Origin: Bacteroides sp.
Lineage (GTDB): Bacteria; Bacteroidota; Bacteroidia; Bacteroidales; Bacteroidaceae
DNA length: 11,345 nucleotides
Assembly (NCBI GenBank): GCA_017556595.1
Contig: JAFYML010000325.1
Span: 1-11,345 of the forward strand
Direction of reading: 5' to 3'
Shown: piece after piece, positions 8,483-11,345 of the stretch
Position numbering within the stretch: position 1 is the stretch's first letter
How the letters are laid out: every line of letters starts with the position of its first letter
Made by a program: the position numbers and the translations under genes
The notes under the pieces: generated by a model
The model's input: the letters and a program-made list of their open reading frames with translations, nothing else
What the model was told of the DNA's origin: nothing
Database searches by the model: none

Positions 8483-8607
8483 ATAAATTTATTTATTTTT
8501 TATCCCGAGGCGCCGCCTATCTTGGGTAAAGCCAATCCCCAAACAACTTCTATCACTCTTAAATCAAAAACAACATACAAGCTTATTCAAATGCTATTCC
8601 CGCTAAA

Positions 8608-8700
8608 GGAAACACTCGTTACCCTATTAGGAAACTGTAGTTTCCTCGTTAGGAAACGCCCGTTTCCATGCTTGGAAACTGTCGTTTCCATTTGCGGAAA
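8608..8700. repeat. Array of GGAAAC-N4-GTTTCC dyads with exact 22-bp period
   Basis: Dyads start at 8608, 8630, 8652 and 8674, and a trailing left half (GGAAA) starts at 8696, so the spacing is exactly 22 bp throughout. The three central units have perfect 6-bp arms (GGAAAC / GTTTCC). The 8608 unit has one change in the right arm (GTTACC). The four central bases of each unit vary (actc, tgta, gccc, tgtc), and so do the 6-bp linkers (ctatta, tcgtta, atgctt, atttgc). A poorly matching unit may precede at 8586-8601. The period is not a multiple of three and crosses no supported gene. It sits about 125 bp upstream of the -33 box at 8479-8482 and about 125 bp beyond the xyn10 terminator. It could be a tandem binding site for a dimeric protein, an RNA hairpin series, or a dispersed Bacteroidales repeat. 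Confidence 0.9.
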
Positions 8701-8822
8701 TTCATAAAAACTCTAAGTGTTTGATTTATCGATGCATAGTGTACTATAATAAAAAACTTATCAACCTTTCTAAGTAGGTACATATTTTTTCGGCACAAGG
8801 TGCGTTTTCTATTTATGGTAAC

Positions 8823-8854
8823 AAAAAAAGGCGCGTCAAATTTGACGCGCCTTT
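8823..8854 (-). terminator. Intrinsic terminator after the interrupted GH10 gene
   Basis: A perfect 28-bp palindrome (8827-8854) is centred between 8840 and 8841. Its GC-rich arm GGCGCGTC pairs with GACGCGCC around an AAATTT centre. On the minus strand it is followed by a run of seven T residues (8829-8823) and begins 33 bp after the xyn10 stop codon. This is a textbook rho-independent terminator, and it should separate the xyn10 transcript from the downstream membrane-protein operon. Confidence 0.88.
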
Positions 8855-8887
8855 CATTTTATATAAGTTTAGATAAATAACCTAATC

Positions 8888-11092
8888 TTATTCACCAGCT
8901 AAACCATCTGCAAAGCCTGCATAAACATGCTTGCGGTTGTAGTTTGCATCCCACAAACCTACAGGTTCTTCTGCTCTCCAACCAGAACCGGCTGGGCTAT
9001 CTGTTACACACCATTGTGTGATACCATATTGTTGAGCAGCAGGAATGATTTCAAAGTACTTCTTGATGATGAACTTGTAGTATTCAGCCATAGCGAAGTG
9101 TTGTTCTTCTGTCATGTTGACAGTCTTAACACTATTACCATTAGCATCTACATAACCCATATCAAGTTCTGAAATCTTCACTAACTTACCAGTTGCAGCC
9201 ATCAACTCGAACATGTTTTCGATAGCAGCTTCTTTGCTAGCTTGAGTTGCTGCATTTTCGTAGTACGAAATGTGCATTTGAGTACCGATACCATCGATCT
9301 TTGTTACATCATCTTCTTCCCACTTTTCAATCCAGTTGATCAATGATTTCAATTTCTTGTTATCATCCCAATCAGATTCCAAGTTGTAGTCGTTGATAAA
9401 GAGCTTCAATGGAGCTTCACCGATATAATGTTCACGAGCTTGCTTAACAGCTGTACGAACATAATCCAAGTTGCCAAGATAATCTGTCCAGTAGAAGTTA
9501 TTATCACCGGCAGAGTTTTCGCTTGACCACAAATCGTAGTAGCCATCACCATCAACATCCTGACCAGAAATAGGCTCATTTACAACATCCCAAGCAGAAA
9601 CATAACCTTCAGTAGCAGTCATCATACCCGAAATCCAATTGTTCATAGCCCAAACAAGAGTATCCTTCTTTTCTTCCGGTGTCAAAGGAATAGTATTACC
9701 AGAGCGTTCGATAGCTACAGTAATGTTATCGAAGTAATACTTGTTAACCGGAGCACTTGGGGCACCTACATCAAGGTTCCACGCCCAAGATTGCATATTT
9801 TCAGATGGAGACATTGATGAATTGATAGCAACAATCTTTTCAAAGTGTTGCCACTCAGTAGTAAAGCTTACAGCTACGCCACCATCCCAGTGAATATATG
9901 CACCAGGAGCACCATGAGCTTGTGATTCAGAATTGTTAGCAACATCGGCACGATAATCAAAAGAAACTTTTACTTTATCATCTGCTTTCAGTGCGATATT
10001 GGTTTTAATAAAGAACTGAGTATCCCATGAGTTTACACCACCACCGGCAGATTCAACTACGAATGCACGTGAACCATTTACACCTGCACCATCAACAATC
10101 GTTGCAGGACCATTAGTAGCACCAATGTGTGTTGAAATGAAGTTCACAACTTCTTTACCTTCTGCATCACCATTAGAAACCAAATCTTCATAATAGGTTA
10201 CAGCTGCAGCTTCTTCGTGAGTAACTTTCAACCACTCCATTTCAATTGTACCAATGAAAAGTCCTGATTGGCCTAATACGAAACATGATTCTGTAGTAAT
10301 TGCATTAAAATCCACAGAAAGTTCTTGCCATTCAGTTGTAAATTCCATTGGTTGAGTTGAAGTAGCGCCCCAATTACCCATAACGATATCTATTGTTCCA
10401 TTTGTAGAACCTTTGATTTTTATGGTTACTGTATACTTAGAACCTGGTTTGGTAGAGATACCATCGGCAATAAAGTATTGTTTTTCCCAGTTTGCGCCAG
10501 TAGGAGTATCATTGCTAATAATCATCTTTTCTCCATCAAAATCAGGAGCATAGCCCATATTGTAAAATGGGAAAGATGTAAAATCGGCATAATTAACTTG
10601 TTTATCTTCTACTACAACAACAGCATCAGGATCGATTTCAATTTCTTTATCCTTCAACAAGCTATTCAAATACTTGTTATTTTGTTGAGCATGCCAAGCC
10701 AAAGTATGACCATAAATAGTTTGGCCACCGGCTTTTGCTTGCGAAACAAATGATGCAACAGCGTCAAAGCTCATTGAACCTTTATCGTCAACAACCGATG
10801 CATACTTCATGGCATTACCGGCTGTTACTTCATCGAAGTTTGAAGTAGCCAAACGATACACCATACCACCAGCGTTATAGTCGCTTACAGTAATACCGGC
10901 ACCCAACTTAAAGTCAGGATTAGCACTGTTATCGTACTCCTTCAAGGGCTTGTAATCGTTCAGGTACTCGTATGCCTCAATGGAAGCAGGCTTTTCCACA
11001 TCGTAGTCCAACAACGAGTAGTCGTCAGCACAAGACGCAAAGCCAAAGGCTGCCAAGCAGAGCGCACCTAAAAACTTATTTGTGTATTTCAT
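8888..11092 (-). CDS. xyn10C: GH10 endo-1,4-beta-xylanase split by tandem CBM4/9-like modules (Xyn10C type), surface lipoprotein
   Basis: This 734-residue lipoprotein endo-xylanase has lipobox FASC with Cys21, followed by ADDYS. An acidic pair right after the Cys resembles the Bacteroidetes lipoprotein surface-export signal, so outer-surface location is likely. GH10 is in two parts. Residues about 45-146 (LGAGITVSDYN to GHTLAWHAQQ) are followed, after an insert, by about 466-732, with WDVVNEP (acid/base Glu506) and KISELDMG (nucleophile Glu642). The insert, about 147-465, contains two beta-sandwich modules, near 172-292 and 300-460. Both have the FTTEWQ-type motif typical of CBM4/9/22-like domains. 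This architecture is known from Prevotella bryantii Xyn10C and its Bacteroides relatives, where the modules bind xylan. The gene follows a probable xusE by 79 bp and ends at a strong terminator. The symbol is by analogy. Confidence 0.93.
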   Translation of the reverse strand: MKYTNKFLGALCLAAFGFASCADDYSLLDYDVEKPASIEAYEYLNDYKPLKEYDNSANPDFKLGAGITVSDYNAGGMVYRLATSNFDEVTAGNAMKYASVVDDKGSMSFDAVASFVSQAKAGGQTIYGHTLAWHAQQNNKYLNSLLKDKEIEIDPDAVVVVEDKQVNYADFTSFPFYNMGYAPDFDGEKMIISNDTPTGANWEKQYFIADGISTKPGSKYTVTIKIKGSTNGTIDIVMGNWGATSTQPMEFTTEWQELSVDFNAITTESCFVLGQSGLFIGTIEMEWLKVTHEEAAAVTYYEDLVSNGDAEGKEVVNFISTHIGATNGPATIVDGAGVNGSRAFVVESAGGGVNSWDTQFFIKTNIALKADDKVKVSFDYRADVANNSESQAHGAPGAYIHWDGGVAVSFTTEWQHFEKIVAINSSMSPSENMQSWAWNLDVGAPSAPVNKYYFDNITVAIERSGNTIPLTPEEKKDTLVWAMNNWISGMMTATEGYVSAWDVVNEPISGQDVDGDGYYDLWSSENSAGDNNFYWTDYLGNLDYVRTAVKQAREHYIGEAPLKLFINDYNLESDWDDNKKLKSLINWIEKWEEDDVTKIDGIGTQMHISYYENAATQASKEAAIENMFELMAATGKLVKISELDMGYVDANGNSVKTVNMTEEQHFAMAEYYKFIIKKYFEIIPAAQQYGITQWCVTDSPAGSGWRAEEPVGLWDANYNRKHVYAGFADGLAGE

Positions 11093-11134
11093 ATTTTTTT
11101 GTTTTTAATTGTAAAACATAATTTGAAAGGGAGA

Positions 11135-11158
11135 TGGAAGTGTGTGGACACACTTCCA
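11135..11158 (-). promoter_or_regulatory. Hairpin between the SusE-like gene and xyn10
   Basis: The arms TGGAAGTGTG (11135-11144) and CACACTTCCA (11149-11158) form a perfect 10-bp stem with a TGGA loop (plus-strand reading). It starts 13 bp after the upstream stop codon and lies 42 bp before the xyn10 start. No T-run follows on the minus strand, so it is not a standard terminator. It could be an mRNA processing or 3'-end stability element that sets relative amounts of the binding proteins and the xylanase. Confidence 0.6.
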
Positions 11159-11161
11159 CCC

Positions 11162-11192
11162 CAAATTCAATTTATTTTGCAGCTACTTCAAA
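11162..11192 (-). promoter_or_regulatory. Possible weak internal promoter upstream of xyn10
   Basis: On the minus strand TTTG (11192-11189, inside the last codons of the SusE-like gene) is followed after 19 bp by TGAATTTG (11169-11162), one mismatch from TAnnTTTG. A start near 11156 would fall within the hairpin, which makes the site doubtful, and a chance match is possible in such A/T-rich DNA. Confidence 0.25.
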
Positions 11193-11345
11193 CCATTCAG
11201 AAGCAACACCACGACTCCATTGAACCAACTTGTCTGTTACTTGAACAGAACCATTAGCCCATTCAATAGTATAATTCAATGTCATGACATCACGATCTTT
11301 ACCACCCCAACTATTCTTTTCGCCCAATACAGTGTATTGACCACT
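11172..11345 (-). CDS. C-terminus of SusE-type surface glycan-binding protein (XusE position; 5' end outside window)
   Basis: Only the last 57 residues are present, starting in frame at 11345 and ending with TAA at 11174-11172. The fragment includes YTVLGEKNSWGGKDRDV, then a strand-rich segment with NYTIEWANG, and ends in WFEVAAK. This looks like the terminal beta-sandwich of a Bacteroidales surface protein encoded after susC/susD pairs. In characterised Prevotella and Bacteroides xylan loci, the gene directly before the interrupted GH10 (xusE in P. bryantii) encodes such an outer-membrane xylan-binding protein. The identification therefore rests largely on position, and a different domain family is possible. 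It is probably co-transcribed with xyn10. Confidence 0.55.
   Translation of the reverse strand, partial: SGQYTVLGEKNSWGGKDRDVMTLNYTIEWANGSVQVTDKLVQWSRGVASEWFEVAAK

Larger units (their letters stand above)
8422..8887. other. 466-bp intergenic region between xyn10 and the membrane-protein operon
   Basis: No supported gene lies here. In transcription order it contains the xyn10 terminator (8854-8823), an A/T-rich stretch (about 8700-8820) in which I see only a weak GCAC/GTGC hairpin near 8796, the 22-bp-period dyad array (8700-8608), a featureless part (8607-8520), a small GC-rich dyad around AGGCG/CGCCT (8508-8518), and the promoter at 8482-8452. An open frame that crosses the array on the plus strand has no recognisable protein features. 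Confidence 0.8.

Noticed and set aside
8608..8700. CRISPR array
   Set aside because: The repeated part is two 6-bp arms with 4- and 6-bp variable gaps, far too short for repeat-spacer units, and no cas genes are present.
8390..8707. Plus-strand open frame covering the dyad array
   Set aside because: It overlaps the start of the membrane-protein gene and its promoter, the 22-bp repeat is out of phase with codons, and the translation has no recognisable features.
8793..8806. Hairpin GCAC-aag-GTGC as a second terminator
   Set aside because: The 4-bp stem is weak and no T-run follows on the minus strand; the palindrome at 8827-8854 explains termination.

Overview
The window reads as a stretch of a xylan-utilisation locus from a Bacteroidales bacterium, most likely Prevotellaceae or a related gut/rumen lineage. 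The support is the set of glycoside hydrolase families (GH10, GH43, GH8, with CBM4/9- and CBM6-like modules), the tail of a SusE-type surface protein just upstream of a GH10 xylanase, A/T-rich leaders without clear Shine-Dalgarno sites, and one promoter that matches the Bacteroides TTTG / TAnnTTTG pattern. All genes lie on the minus strand, so transcription runs from right (11345) to left (1).

Layout in transcription order. (1) 11345-11172: C-terminal 57 residues of a probable surface glycan-binding protein at the XusE position. (2) 11092-8888: a lipoprotein GH10 endo-xylanase whose catalytic domain is split by two carbohydrate-binding modules (Xyn10C type), followed by a strong intrinsic terminator at 8854-8823. 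(3) 8887-8422: a 466-bp gap without genes. It holds an array of GGAAAC-N4-GTTTCC dyads with an exact 22-bp period and a near-perfect Bacteroides promoter. (4) 8421-6685 and 6678-5218: a tightly coupled pair, a polytopic membrane protein with a helical tail (DUF6057-like) and a beta-propeller lipoprotein carrying a c-type haem motif, CVNCH. (5) 5055-3079: exported CBM6-GH43 (subfamily 12-like). (6) 3046-548: exported GH43-CBM6-GH8 fusion. (7) 511-1: 5' part of a second, uninterrupted lipoprotein GH10.

How the genes may work together. The interrupted GH10 has an acidic stretch directly after its lipidated cysteine, which suits surface display, so it probably cuts xylan outside the cell. The SusC/D-type importer encoded to the right, outside the window, would bring in xylo-oligosaccharides. 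The second GH10, the GH43 enzymes and the GH8 domain would finish depolymerisation and debranching in the periplasm. The membrane/haem-motif pair between the two enzyme blocks has its own promoter and no obvious carbohydrate role. It is the least explained part of the window and, with the 22-bp dyad array, the best candidate for undescribed biology. Family assignments come from recognising motifs by eye; no database search was possible.
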